DNA of 64,000 nt from Ignavibacteriales bacterium (lineage in GTDB: Bacteria > Bacteroidota > Ignavibacteria > Ignavibacteriales > Ignavibacteriaceae). The stretch covers positions 248,001-312,000 of the forward strand of contig JADJMD010000014.1 in assembly GCA_016709765.1 (NCBI GenBank), written 5' to 3'. Both the position numbers and the translations under genes were made by a program. Below, one piece after another: positions 37,939 to 49,200 of the stretch. The notes beneath the pieces were generated by a model. The model was not told the origin of the DNA. It did no database searches and was given only the letters and a program-made list of their open reading frames with translations. Every line of letters starts with the position of its first letter. The stretch's first letter is position 1.

Positions 37939-38160
37939 TTGACAACTCATGTTTAATTTATGATAGTCATAACTAAGGAATCAATTAGAATAATATTTGT
38001 AATAAATCATGTAATCTTTTTTTACTAATAATAAATTAAATGATAGAACAGAATAATCCCAAGAAACCTGGCCAAAATTAACTGGTAAAATATTTATTCT
38101 TCTCCCACCAACCATTTCTGCGTAACTTTAGTCTAATAATTTGTAAAAAGATAAAAATTA

Positions 38161-38724
38161 ATGACACTAAGCGATAACGAACTAATAATAAACGCTCAGA
38201 ATGGAGATATATTGGCTTTTGAAGAGCTGATATATCGATATGATAAAATGGTTCTGCGCATTGCTTTTAAGTATACAGGCGATAACGATGATGCAAAAGA
38301 TATTTATCAAGAAGTATTTATTAAAGTATACAAAGGGTTATTAAATTTTCAATTTAAAAGTGAGTTTTCAACCTGGCTTTTTAGGATAACATCAAACACA
38401 TGCATCACTTTTAAAAGAAAATATGCTAGGGCAAATCATTTTTCTTTGGATGATGAAAAAAATGAATCTTATATATCAACAATTCCTGATGACAGCGAGT
38501 TATCCCCTGAAAATTTAGCTATTAATTCAGAAAATGAGAAAAAGATAAATGAAGCTCTAAATTCATTGTCGCCAAATCAAAAAATGAGTTTTCTATTAAA
38601 GCATTATGAAGGATATAAAATTCGGGAGATTGCGGAAATGATGAATTGCAAAGAAGGAACAATAAAAAAATATCTTTTTGATGCGATTAAAAGATTAAAG
38701 CTACAATTAGAAAACAGTTATTAA
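38161..38724 (+). CDS. ECF-type RNA polymerase sigma factor
   Basis: The 187-aa protein has sigma region 2 (about 12-80), with DDAKDIYQEVFIKVYKGL for core binding and TWLFRITSNTCITFKRK for -10 recognition, and region 4 (about 128-182), with ALNSLSPNQKMSFLLKHYEG and the helix-turn-helix KIREIAEMMNCKEGTIKKYL. Its size and lack of regions 1 and 3 are typical for ECF sigma factors. The anti-sigma gene follows after 11 bases, then a DUF4097 gene, so this is a self-contained regulatory operon, probably sensing an envelope signal. Confidence 0.93.
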   Translation: MTLSDNELIINAQNGDILAFEELIYRYDKMVLRIAFKYTGDNDDAKDIYQEVFIKVYKGLLNFQFKSEFSTWLFRITSNTCITFKRKYARANHFSLDDEKNESYISTIPDDSELSPENLAINSENEKKINEALNSLSPNQKMSFLLKHYEGYKIREIAEMMNCKEGTIKKYLFDAIKRLKLQLENSY

Positions 38725-38735
38725 ATTTTAGTTAG

Positions 38736-39680
38736 ATGGAAAAGCAAATGGAACATAATGATTATAAGGAAATGATTCAGTTTTATCTGTATGAAGAACT
38801 GGATTTAGATAAGAAAAAAATATTTGAAGATCACGTTAAAACTTGTAATGAGTGTAAGCTTGAATTAGAAGCATACAAAAAACTTTTTGCAGATATTCAG
38901 AATGATGTGTCTGTTTCTGTAAATCCGAACTTATTACATGAAGCACGACTTGAATTAAGAGGTCAATTAAGAGCACAACGAAATAGCATCTCTTTTGTTA
39001 AACAAATTTTCAACTCTGTTTATTCAATGATAACCAAACCTGCTGGGTTAGCATTTAGCGGATTTTCAATTTTGTTAATAGGAATGTTTATTAGTTACCT
39101 AATTTTTAAATCTCCATCTGTTGAAAATTCTCAACCAAACCCCCTTATAAACGATCAAATAAAAATTAGTAACATTAATTTTACAGATCCTGATCCATCT
39201 GATGGACAAGTTGAATTTACTTTTGATATTGTAAAACCAGGACATTTTAAAGGAAATATTTCAGATCCTAAATTGCAACAATTTCTAACATATGCCGTTC
39301 TTAACGCCCAGAATCCAGGTACAAGACTAAATTCTATAAATTTAATAAATGTAGCTAAAGGTACCGGGATTGATGATGAAATAAAAAACTCTTTGATAAC
39401 AGTAGCAAAATATGATGGTAATCCGGGTGTTAGAAGAGAAGCTCTTAAATCCTTAAATGAAATTCCAATGGACACTGAGATTAAAAATACCTTCATCTAT
39501 GTTTTATTAAATGATACAAGTGCAGGAATTCGCATTGAAGCAATCAACAATTTAGTTGATGCTGCAAAAAAAGGATATAGCTTTAGTGTTGATGATTTAT
39601 CAAAACTAAGAAATAAAATTCAAGTTGATAATAATAATTATGTAAGACTGCAAGCAAAAAATATTATAAAGGAGTACTGA
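38736..39680 (+). CDS. Anti-sigma factor with zinc-finger head and periplasmic HEAT-like repeats
   Basis: The 314-aa protein has an N-terminal zf-HC2-type anti-sigma motif with His33, Cys37 and Cys40 (HVKTCNEC), one transmembrane segment (about 104-126), and a periplasmic part whose last 120 residues form HEAT-like helical repeats (ALKSLNEIPMDTEIKNTFIY, INNLVDAAKKGYSFSVDDL). It should hold the preceding sigma factor inactive at the membrane. A second in-frame ATG at 38748 has GGAAAAG just before it and may be the real start; the first ATG has none but is close to the sigma stop. Confidence 0.85.
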   Translation: MEKQMEHNDYKEMIQFYLYEELDLDKKKIFEDHVKTCNECKLELEAYKKLFADIQNDVSVSVNPNLLHEARLELRGQLRAQRNSISFVKQIFNSVYSMITKPAGLAFSGFSILLIGMFISYLIFKSPSVENSQPNPLINDQIKISNINFTDPDPSDGQVEFTFDIVKPGHFKGNISDPKLQQFLTYAVLNAQNPGTRLNSINLINVAKGTGIDDEIKNSLITVAKYDGNPGVRREALKSLNEIPMDTEIKNTFIYVLLNDTSAGIRIEAINNLVDAAKKGYSFSVDDLSKLRNKIQVDNNNYVRLQAKNIIKEY

Positions 39681-39681
39681 T

Positions 39682-40758
39682 ATGAAAAATCAAAAATTTA
39701 CAAGATTCTTACACACAAGCCTGTTTTTTATTCTAACTGGATTTGCCGTATTCACTATGGCAACAGATAAGGACAAGTCGTTTAATGTTTCCAAAGGTGA
39801 TAACCTTGAAGTTTCAATTTCAAATGGAAATATTATAGTATCAACGTGGGACAAAGATCAAGTATATGTTAAAGCGATTAATTTAGAGGAGGAAGATATT
39901 AATAACCTTAAGCTTGAGCAGCAAGGGAATAGAGTAATTGTAGAATTTAAAGGTGAAGATTCGGATGATTTTCGTGTTGAAATATCCCTGCCTTCAAAAT
40001 TTAATTTGGATCTTTCATCAGGCGGTGGCAATGTTGGGGTAAATGGAAACATTAATGGAAAAGTTGAAATTTCCACAGGCGGCGGAGACATTAATGTTGA
40101 AGATGTTGCTCTAAAATTTTCTGCATCAACCGGTGGGGGAAATATTACTGTCGGCAATGTTAGTGGTGAAACCGAATTATCAACCGGCGGTGGAAGCATT
40201 AGTGTAAAAGATGTTAAAAGTAAAATTGAAGTATCAACTGGTGGCGGAAATGTTTCGATCGGAAATATTGGTGGCAGTGGTGAAGTTTCAACAGCCGGAG
40301 GAAATATTTCAGTTGGCAAAGTTTCCGGAAGTGCTGAATTAAATACTGCTGGCGGTAATGTGAGCCTGGACGGTGCTACAGGAAAAACTGAAGTAAATAC
40401 AGCAGGAGGAAACATTAGTCTTAGAAATGTTTCTGGTTCAATTGAAGCAAATACTGCAGGCGGAAACATAAATGCTGATTTAATTTCTGCAAGTAATTCA
40501 AAAAGTGAATTAAACACTGCGGGTGGAGATATTAATCTATCTATTCCAGCTGATTCTAAAGTGAATATAGTTGCAACAGTTTATGTGGGTAAACACGCCA
40601 GTGACCCGGATGTTGAAAAGATGATTAAATCGGACTTTGAACCAACAACTGTTGATAAAAGTTCAAAAAATCTTATTAAGAAATTTATACTTAATGGCGG
40701 TGGTTCGATGATTGAGTTGAATACTGCAAGTGGTAAAATCAAAATAAATAAGAAGTAA
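39682..40758 (+). CDS. DUF4097-family exported beta-helix protein with GG-repeat ladder
   Basis: The 358-aa protein has a signal peptide (about 1-27). From about residue 110 to 285 it repeats a 14-19-residue unit of the type STGGGNISVGNVSGE or NTAGGNVSLDGATGK, predicting a right-handed beta-helix with stacked Gly-Gly turns. It belongs to the DUF4097/'putative adhesin' group often found next to ECF sigma/anti-sigma pairs. GGAG lies upstream, and the gene starts one base after the anti-sigma stop, so all three are co-transcribed. It may be the envelope component that is monitored or regulated by the sigma system. Confidence 0.85.
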   Translation: MKNQKFTRFLHTSLFFILTGFAVFTMATDKDKSFNVSKGDNLEVSISNGNIIVSTWDKDQVYVKAINLEEEDINNLKLEQQGNRVIVEFKGEDSDDFRVEISLPSKFNLDLSSGGGNVGVNGNINGKVEISTGGGDINVEDVALKFSASTGGGNITVGNVSGETELSTGGGSISVKDVKSKIEVSTGGGNVSIGNIGGSGEVSTAGGNISVGKVSGSAELNTAGGNVSLDGATGKTEVNTAGGNISLRNVSGSIEANTAGGNINADLISASNSKSELNTAGGDINLSIPADSKVNIVATVYVGKHASDPDVEKMIKSDFEPTTVDKSSKNLIKKFILNGGGSMIELNTASGKIKINKK

Positions 40759-40772
40759 TTAAAAATATTTTC

Positions 40773-40806
40773 CGCCTGGCGATGAATACTTAAAAATTGC
40801 CAGGCG
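40773..40806 (+). terminator. Hairpin after the sigma/anti-sigma/DUF4097 operon
   Basis: Perfect eight-base stem CGCCTGGC (40773-40780) and GCCAGGCG (40799-40806) fifteen bases after the stop at 40758. No T tract follows, so it is either a poor intrinsic terminator or an mRNA-stabilising stem. Confidence 0.5.
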
Positions 40807-41002
40807 ACATCATTTATTATAAACCGTTCATCATTCATCATTACCACTTCTAAGAATTATCGGAATAAAAAACTTAGAATAAATTAATATTAGTTTGAAC
40901 AAATAGATCAATTAACTGGTATATGATATTTCTAGAATAACTTAACCATTAAGTTCTCTGATAAGCCAAAGTCAAAATGTTAAACTAAAAATTGATAGAA
41001 TT

Positions 41003-43651
41003 ATGAAGTTTTTTACACTATTACTTTTTTTGTTAGTCTTTAATGCAACATATTTTGCTTCATCCAAAAACGATTCTACTAAAGCTCTTATTTCCTATAA
41101 GCTTGATGAACCGCTTATATTGGATGGAGTTTTAAGTGAGCCTGTTTATTCTAAGCAACCCATTACCGCATTTACACAAAAGGATCCTGATGAAGGCAAA
41201 TTTGCTACAGAAAAATCAGAAGTTTGGATTTCCCATGATGCTGATAATATATATTTCAGCGGGAGATTTTATGATTCCAACCCTGATTCTATTGATGTAA
41301 CATTGATGCGTCGTGATAATTTTATTGAGTCAGACTGGTTTTGGATTTATCTTGATCCTTACAACGATGATAGAACCGGATTTTATTTTGCTGTAAATCC
41401 CGGCGGTTCTATTGCCGATGGAACGCTGTTCAATGATGGCGGAATGGATGAATCATGGGATGGGATTTGGCAATCTAAAACTACCGTTGATGAGAGCGGA
41501 TGGAATTTGGAAGTAAGAATTCCATTTACGCAATTAAGATTCAAAGATGCAGAAAAAATGATTTGGGGTGTTAATTTAAATCGTGATATAAAACGTAAAC
41601 ACGAAATGTCTTTTTATGTTTTAGTTCCCAAAAAAGAAAGCGGCTTCGTATCAAAGTTTGCAGATCTAATTGGATTGGATGGTATAAAAGCCAAACATCG
41701 ATTTGAGATACTTCCCTACTTTGTACAAAAAGCGCAGTATTTAGTTCACGACGTAAACGACCCTTTCTATAAGTCAAATCAATACAAAACATCCGTAGGT
41801 GCGGATATTAAATTTAGCATAGGCAGTAACTTAAATGTAGATGCAACTATAAACCCTGATTTTGGGCAAGTAGAAGTTGATCCAGCGATAATAAATCTTT
41901 CCGAATTTGAAACTTTCTACAATGAAAAGAGACCCTTTTTTATCGAAGGAGGAAATATTTTTTCTTTTGGTTATGGTGGAGCAAATAATAATTGGGGATT
42001 TAATTTCGGTGTACCAGAATTAATTTATTCAAGAAGAATCGGAAGATCACCGCAGGGCAATGTTACAAAAAACGGTTATGTTGATTATCCAAACGAAACA
42101 AGAATTCTTGGCGCTGCAAAGCTAACCGGTAAAATCGATGAAACCTGGTCAATCGGGGCACTCAGTTCATTAACTGAACGAACATATGCAACTTTACGAC
42201 AAGAAATAAGCGATACATCGATTGAAGTAGAACCGTTTACTCATTATGGCATCTTTAGAACTCAAAAAGAGTTTAACTCCGGTAAGCAAGCAATTGGTAT
42301 AATATTCACTTCTGTAAACAGAGACCTTAGTAATGAGAATCTAAAAAATTTATTAAGTAATCAAGCTTATACTTTTGGTACAGATGGATGGACTTTTTTA
42401 GATGACGATGAAACTTATGTTGTAACTGGTTCAGTTATTGGTTCTTATACTTCCGGCACTAAAAAGTATCTAAAAAGATTGCAGGAGCAACCATACAGGT
42501 ATATGCAACGACCAGATAAAACTTACATGCCAATTGATACTAATCGAACCTCAATTGCAGGATACTTTGCCCGCGTTTCCTTAAATAAACAAAAGGGAAA
42601 TTTTTATGTTAACGCTGCAATTGGAATTATTTCACCCGGATTTGAATATAATGATCTTGGTTCGCAATGGTTTGCAGATAGAATTAACGGGCATCTTGTA
42701 ACTGGTTACAGATGGTTTGATCCGGACGATATTTTCAGGAGAAAAAGTGTTTACCTTGCATATAACAGAACCTCTGATTTTGAAAATAATATTGAAAGAA
42801 GTGGATTCTACTTAACATCTTCTGCTCAATTTTTAAATTATTGGGGAATTAATGCCCAAGTTTCAAATAATTTTAAATCTGTTTCCAAATCATTAACGCG
42901 GGGCGGACCTAAACTTAATATCCCATCAAATTATTCCTTTAATATTAGTGCATACACTGATAGCCGTGAAAAAATAATCGTTTCACCCGGTATTGGTTAT
43001 TGGCGAAATGAAATTGGCAGTAATGAGTTTGCTACCGAAATAGAGATCGAATGGAAACCAAGCTCTAGAATAAGTTTTTCTTTTGGCCCAGAATACGCAA
43101 CTAACAATACTTCGTTTCAATGGGTTAGAGATATTTCAGATCAAACAGCTGTTCGCACGTATAACACTCGGTATGTTTTTGCAGATTTGGATCAAAAAAC
43201 TTTTTCTGCCAACATAAGATTAAACTGGATTTTTACTCCAACTCTTAGTTTACAATTGTACATTCAACCACTTATCTCAGTTGGCGATTATGAAAATTTT
43301 AAAGAGATAATTAATCCACCAACCTTAGAAGTAAAACAATATGGTCTTGAAGGATCGCAGATCAGTTATGATACGGAATCAGAAAATTACTCAGTTGATC
43401 CAGATGCAGAAGGACCAGCTCCATCATTTGATTTTCATAATCCTGATTTTAATTTTAAATCCCTGCGAGGCAATTTAGTTTTAAGATGGGAAGCATTACC
43501 AGGATCAGTTTTTTATTTTGCTTGGACAAACAGCCGTATGAATTTTGAAAATCCCGGTGAGTTTAATTTTAAAAATGATTTTAGCAGTCTATTAAAATCA
43601 GAAACAGATAATATATTTTTGGTTAAGTTTTCTTATTGGATAGACATTTAG
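41003..43651 (+). CDS. CBM9-like plus DUF5916 outer-membrane barrel protein
   Basis: The 882-aa protein has a signal peptide (1-19), an N-terminal CBM9-like sandwich (about 30-215; LDEPLILDGVLSEPVYS, DPYNDDRTGFYFAVNPGG) and a long DUF5916-type beta-barrel region (about 220-882; NPDFGQVEVDPAIINLSEFE, EKRPFFIEGGNIFSFG, ending FLVKFSYWIDI). These proteins are common in Bacteroidota-like phyla and have no settled function; transport or binding of a sugar-like ligand is often assumed from the domain. It is a single gene whose stop lies only five bases from the stop of the convergent histidine kinase. Confidence 0.83.
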   Translation: MKFFTLLLFLLVFNATYFASSKNDSTKALISYKLDEPLILDGVLSEPVYSKQPITAFTQKDPDEGKFATEKSEVWISHDADNIYFSGRFYDSNPDSIDVTLMRRDNFIESDWFWIYLDPYNDDRTGFYFAVNPGGSIADGTLFNDGGMDESWDGIWQSKTTVDESGWNLEVRIPFTQLRFKDAEKMIWGVNLNRDIKRKHEMSFYVLVPKKESGFVSKFADLIGLDGIKAKHRFEILPYFVQKAQYLVHDVNDPFYKSNQYKTSVGADIKFSIGSNLNVDATINPDFGQVEVDPAIINLSEFETFYNEKRPFFIEGGNIFSFGYGGANNNWGFNFGVPELIYSRRIGRSPQGNVTKNGYVDYPNETRILGAAKLTGKIDETWSIGALSSLTERTYATLRQEISDTSIEVEPFTHYGIFRTQKEFNSGKQAIGIIFTSVNRDLSNENLKNLLSNQAYTFGTDGWTFLDDDETYVVTGSVIGSYTSGTKKYLKRLQEQPYRYMQRPDKTYMPIDTNRTSIAGYFARVSLNKQKGNFYVNAAIGIISPGFEYNDLGSQWFADRINGHLVTGYRWFDPDDIFRRKSVYLAYNRTSDFENNIERSGFYLTSSAQFLNYWGINAQVSNNFKSVSKSLTRGGPKLNIPSNYSFNISAYTDSREKIIVSPGIGYWRNEIGSNEFATEIEIEWKPSSRISFSFGPEYATNNTSFQWVRDISDQTAVRTYNTRYVFADLDQKTFSANIRLNWIFTPTLSLQLYIQPLISVGDYENFKEIINPPTLEVKQYGLEGSQISYDTESENYSVDPDAEGPAPSFDFHNPDFNFKSLRGNLVLRWEALPGSVFYFAWTNSRMNFENPGEFNFKNDFSSLLKSETDNIFLVKFSYWIDI

Positions 43652-43656
43652 ACAAA

Positions 43657-45969
43657 TCAATTTTTAAGGATACCTAAAAGTAATTCTAATAATTGATTTT
43701 TTAAATATGGTTTTGAGATGTACTGATCAAATCCGGCTTCAAGAAACTTTTCTTTATCACCAAGCATTGCAAAAGCGGTAGCGGCAATAATGGGAATTGA
43801 TTCGTACCCGGCAACCTTTCTTATTTTTTCCGCTACTTGAATTCCATTTATTCCAGAACCCAGATTTATATCCATAATAATTAAATCGTATTTAGAATCG
43901 CTAATAGCTTTAAGAGCTTTCTCACCATCTACTGCAAATGCAACATCATATATTTTTTTTATGAAAAGTTTTACTATATCGCGAGTAGTTGAATCATCTT
44001 CAACAACCAAAATTTTCTTTTTAATTTCATTTACTTCCGGCTCAGATTTTAGGTATTTGTTTTCTACTTCAATAGTTTCACCAACTACATTTTGGACCTT
44101 GTCAGAATTTTCAAAATTTTCTTTTAATATTTCTTCTGTGAATAAGGGAATTTGGAAAGTAAATTCTGATCCTTCTTTCAGTGTGCTTTTAACTGAAATC
44201 CGTCCATTCAATAACTCAACATACTTTTTACATATTGTTAATCCCAAACCTGTACCTTGAAAACCTCTTCCCAGTCCTTCAGACACTTGTCTGAACTCTT
44301 CGAATATCAAATCTAAACTCTCTTTGGGAATTCCAATTCCTGTATCTTTTATATTAATTATAAAATTTCTATGAAATACTTCAAGGGATATAAATACGCC
44401 GCCATCGTTTGTAAATTTTAGAGCATTGTTTATTAGATTGTTCATTACATCTCTTAACATTCTCGGATCGGTTTTTGCAATTACATCGTAAGACGGTAGT
44501 GCTACTTTCAAAAATAATTTTTTTCTGCCGGCAGCAGCTTCAAAATGAAACTTCACACTTTTAACAAGCTCATTAAGGTTTACAACCTGATAATCTATAT
44601 TATGTTTATTGGCTTCTAATCTTGAAAGATCTAAAATTAGATTTAATGTATCGATTAATCTTTGCCCGCTATCGTGGATTGCCTTCGCCATTTTTTTATG
44701 ATTATCTTTTTCAACTTCAGCAATCAATAGATCAGAGTATCCTAAAATCCCAATCATCGGAGTCCTTAGCTCGTGGCTCATATTAGCTAAGAATGTAGAT
44801 TTGAGTTTATTTGATTCGTCAGCTTTTTCTTTTGCTTCAATCAGCTCTTTTTCTTTTAACTTTAATTCTGTTATATCTTCAGCAGAAAATAAAACTCCAG
44901 TGATATTTTCGTTTGCATCTCTTAGATAAGTGTTGTGAAAGATTAAAGTTCTAATTTCTTTACCCTTTGTTACCACTTCGCTTATAAAGTATTCAATGGG
45001 CGGCATCTTTCCTCTAAGAACATCATAGTGTAATTGTTTATTCTTTCTTTTTATGTTATCCGGAAAACAATTGTCAAACCAATTTTTGCCATTTAGTTCG
45101 CCTTGTAAATAACCAAGAACTTCATCGCCTTTTTTATTTATAAGCTGGATGTAACCATCAGAATCAATAAGTGCAATTAACGTACCTGCAATGTCAAGAT
45201 ATTGTTTTGTCTGGTCACGTTCTTTCTGAAGTTCAAGATTTGTAATTGCTAATTCCTCGGTTCTATCTTCAACACGTTTTTCAAGTTCATCATTTAATGT
45301 TTCAAGCTCTTCCTGAGTAATTTTTCTAACCTTAACTTCTTCTTCCAGATTTTTTTTCTGATCAAAAAATTCTTTAATAAGATTTGCAAAAACACCATAC
45401 TCACTTTTTGTATTTATAAGTTTTTTTAATCGTTCAGGTTTGTTTAAAGTAAAACTTCCTATGATGTTAGAGATAGGTCTTACGATTTGTAGAAAAAGTG
45501 CCGTGGTAATAGAAAATGAGAGTATAAGGAAAATAAGTATTAGTGTGGAATACTCTTTTTTAGCATCATCGTATTTTTGTTTTAGTACAGTTGATTCTTT
45601 TTTTGCAAATAATACCTTTTGCGTTGTTCCGTTTTCATCTTTTAATTGAATAAATACGTAATTGATGTATGGTTTATCTAGAAGATAATTTATTAATAAG
45701 TCTGCTTCATCTAAATCGATAATTTTAATTTTGGTTCCTGTACTTAAAGAGATTTTTTCTAACTGATCACTATCTGGTAGAAATTGTGCGCCGCTTTTCT
45801 GGGCAGGTAAATTATTAATGATAGATGTTTTTAATGATAAGTTTCTCTCTTCAGATAGTGACTTAATTATATTATTCTCACTAACTTTTAAATAAATAAT
45901 TGTTCCGGCAAATACTATTAGCACAAAAACAATAAGAATGATTAGACGATTTTCGATTTTATGAAACAT
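43657..45969 (-). CDS. Membrane hybrid sensor histidine kinase (TM-PAS-HisKA-HATPase-REC)
   Basis: The 770-aa protein has two transmembrane segments (about 8-27 and 141-163) around a small periplasmic sensor, a coiled coil (about 205-255), a PAS domain (about 256-370), HisKA with phosphoacceptor His399 (NMSHELRTPM), a HATPase_c region (GGVFISLEV, KDTGIGIPKESL, GRGFQGTGLGLTICKKY) and a C-terminal receiver (about 651-770) with Asp700 and KPY. It is the last of five minus-strand kinases after the flagellar genes but is separated from the next by 252 bases, so it may have its own promoter. Confidence 0.93.
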   Translation of the reverse strand: MFHKIENRLIILIVFVLIVFAGTIIYLKVSENNIIKSLSEERNLSLKTSIINNLPAQKSGAQFLPDSDQLEKISLSTGTKIKIIDLDEADLLINYLLDKPYINYVFIQLKDENGTTQKVLFAKKESTVLKQKYDDAKKEYSTLILIFLILSFSITTALFLQIVRPISNIIGSFTLNKPERLKKLINTKSEYGVFANLIKEFFDQKKNLEEEVKVRKITQEELETLNDELEKRVEDRTEELAITNLELQKERDQTKQYLDIAGTLIALIDSDGYIQLINKKGDEVLGYLQGELNGKNWFDNCFPDNIKRKNKQLHYDVLRGKMPPIEYFISEVVTKGKEIRTLIFHNTYLRDANENITGVLFSAEDITELKLKEKELIEAKEKADESNKLKSTFLANMSHELRTPMIGILGYSDLLIAEVEKDNHKKMAKAIHDSGQRLIDTLNLILDLSRLEANKHNIDYQVVNLNELVKSVKFHFEAAAGRKKLFLKVALPSYDVIAKTDPRMLRDVMNNLINNALKFTNDGGVFISLEVFHRNFIINIKDTGIGIPKESLDLIFEEFRQVSEGLGRGFQGTGLGLTICKKYVELLNGRISVKSTLKEGSEFTFQIPLFTEEILKENFENSDKVQNVVGETIEVENKYLKSEPEVNEIKKKILVVEDDSTTRDIVKLFIKKIYDVAFAVDGEKALKAISDSKYDLIIMDINLGSGINGIQVAEKIRKVAGYESIPIIAATAFAMLGDKEKFLEAGFDQYISKPYLKNQLLELLLGILKN

Positions 45970-46221
45970 ATCTTTTAAGAGTCTTCATTTTGCAAGTTTG
46001 CGGATGAAAAAATACTCATTCACTTTTAATAAAATAAATATTGAATTGACCAATTGAGTGATGAAACCGGAAGTGAAATACGATATGCAGCAGAACTGAA
46101 ATTAGCTTTCAACAATAAATAATCAATAATTCATTTAATCCGACAAACACAATTCAAATCAATCAATTGCACTCTTAATTATCGGAATAAAGCTAAAATA
46201 CTTTATCTTTTTTGAAGCAAA

Positions 46222-49200
46222 TCAGTTTAAATTCTTAAAAATAATATGCCTTAATTGCTTTTGATTAAAAGGTTTTGCCAAGAAGCCTGAAAACCCTTCT
46301 TTTAAGAATGTATCCTGATCCATAGAAGATGTGTAACCTGTTATTGCGATGATCGGGGTTTTACTGTAAGAATCTGTTTTTCTGATTTCTTTCATCAATT
46401 CTAATCCACCAATACTGTCTTTAAGGTTTATATCCATAAGAATAATATCATAAGAAGTCTGGCGAATTGCTGTTAGTGTGTCTTCGTAGTTTGTAGTATG
46501 ATCCATAGTTGCAATATCATTAAGAAAATACCGCATAATATCAACGTTCATCAAGTAATCTTCAACAATAAGAATATTTGGACTTTTTGCCTTAGCACTT
46601 AATTCAACGTTTTCATCTAAATTAGTGTCCTCTTCCAATAAATCTGGATTTATTGGTTTATTCGGTAATGGCAATATAATTGCGAAAGAAGAACCAAGAC
46701 CCTCTTTACTTTCAACCTCAAGTCTGCCATTTAAAAGTCTTACCATTTTTTGTGCAATTGTAAGACCCAACCCTGTACCTTCGTAACGGCGAGTAACACC
46801 TTCACTTATTTGTCGGAAAGCATCAAAGATTACATCAAGATTTTTTTGAGGTATTCCAATTCCAGTATCAATAATTTTTACAATACAGAATTTTCGATCC
46901 TCATCATCAATAAATTCATCAGCAATTATTTTTATTGCACCATTTTCAGTGTACTTAATAGCGTTATCTAGAAGATTTTTAAAAATCTGTTCTAATAGTT
47001 TTTCATCCGATGAAACTATTGTGTCTTCTTTTAAAATTTCAATCTCAAGAGAAAGCCCTTTTTCTGCGATGATGCTCTTGTAACTATAATCAAGGTATCT
47101 AACAAAGTGAGAAAGGTTGATATCTGTGTAATTAACTTTTATTCGTTCGGACTCAAGATCAGAAAGTTCTATTATAGAATTTAAAGTATTAAGCAGCCTG
47201 TAGCTAGACTTAATTATCTTATTAGACATTTCTACAACATTTTCATCTTCGGATTCCTCAATCATAATTTGAGAGAAACCAATAATAGAGTTCATCGGAG
47301 TTCTTATTTCGTGATTAAGATTGCCCAGCAAATGAGTTTTGAATATGTTGATTCCGTTTGCTTTAGTTAATGCTAATTTTAATTCTATCTCAAGCTCTTT
47401 TTGTTGTGTTACGTCCTGCTCGATAAAAAGGTAACGAACAATTTTTCCGTGTTCATTTTTAATTGGGGAGATGGATAATGATGCCCAGTAAGGAACGTGA
47501 TTTTTTTTGACATTCATTACTTCGCCGCGCCAAACATTTCCTTTTTTTACCTCTTCCCAAATTTTATTAACATCTTTATTATCAATCGGTTTTATTTTTT
47601 GTGCTTCTTTACCTGCAATTTCTTCGTAAGTATATCCTGTAAGTTCGGTATATCTTGGATTGGCATATTCAATCAGATTTTTTGTATTGGTTAATAAAAC
47701 AGAAGAAGGACTTTGCTTTACAATTTCAGATAAGATTCTTAGTTCATTTTCAGTATGTTTTCTAACTGTAATATTTCTATTAATTGAGATGATTGCTTTT
47801 TGTCCAAGGAAATCTGTCAGAGAAAAATTCATCTCAAAAAAGATAGAAGATCCATCCTTTCTAAAAGCCTCTATCTCAAATGTTGGAACATCTCTATTAT
47901 CTGCAACTTCACTAACCATTTCTGTAGCAAATTGAAGATTTGCACAAAGATCAAAAAACGATTTACCTACTAGTTCTAGTTTATCATACCCAAAAGTTTC
48001 ACAGGCTCTTAAGTTTGAGTTTAGTATTATTCCTCTTACCGGTTCAAAAATGATGATTGGATCATGTGCGTTATCAAAAAGATTTTTATACCCTTGTTCT
48101 GAACGTTTTAGTTTATTTTCAGTTAGAATTCTTTCTGATATATCTTCTGCAATACCAATAATATTAGCCTGCCCGGTAACACTATTGTTAGCATTTTTGA
48201 TCGAAGAACTTATCCATCTTGTTCCTCCATCCGGTCTAACAATACGGTACTCAATCTTTCCTACAAAGTTTTTATTAGATTTTGCAGTTTGAATAGCTTC
48301 AAGTAATATTTTACGATCTTTTGGATAAATTGAATTTACCCAGAGAGAAGTATTCTCAATTACTTTCTTACTTTCAATTCCCCAAACCCTACTAAACGCT
48401 GGACTAACATATTTTAACTTTTCACCAGTTTCATCACTTGTTAAAGTAAACAACACAATATCAATATTGTCTGCAATTTGTTTTATTCTTTCTTCACTTG
48501 TATTAAGCGCTTCTTGTGTGGAAAGTAAATCGGTGACGTCATGGATCGATTCAATAACTTTTGTTACTCTTCCATATTCATCTTTAAGAGGTGAGAAAAG
48601 TACATCCACATAAATAGCTGCTCCGTTAGCATTATTGTGTATATGTCTTACAAGTTTTGAGTTCCCTTCTTCAAAAACATTTTTTAATGCGCACTCAGCT
48701 CCATTATCACAACACGGAACATCTGAATTATGTACAATTTTGTGGCACTTCTTTCCGATGATTTGGTTAGACCCTTGTCCCGTACGTTTTACTGCGGAAT
48801 CATTAATATCAATTATGTTATAATCTCTATCGATAACAATAATATCTTCGTGCATGCTGTGTAATAAAGATTTAAAGTATGCTTCACTTTCACTAAGCGC
48901 AACATCAGCTAGAATTCTTTCCTTTTCAACCTCAATGCTATTAAGTGCAAAGGCAACGTCCTCAGCAAGTGTTTGAAGCAGTTCAGTTTCAACGGCGTCA
49001 AAGGAATATATGTTGTCAGAAAATATTATTAGATATCCATAAAATTTATTACGATACTGTATCGGACTAATAAATACAGATGGATTTTTTATTTTATGAT
49101 TTTTTAAAACCCTATTAAAAAAATTTAACCCCTCTGTATCTCTAAGCACAATTGGTTTGTGATTTGATAAGTCTTTTTCTAATAAATTATTGATTTTACA

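Noticed and set aside
38110..38150. Possible self-regulated ECF promoter (GTAAC ... GTCTAAT) before the sigma gene
   Set aside because: The two boxes are only about four bases apart, far from the spacing of about 16 needed for a -35/-10 pair.
39858..40517. Long open frame on the minus strand opposite the DUF4097 gene
   Set aside because: It is a by-product of the repeated Gly-Gly codons on the plus strand; its peptide is an unnatural Pro/Phe-rich repeat with no start signal.
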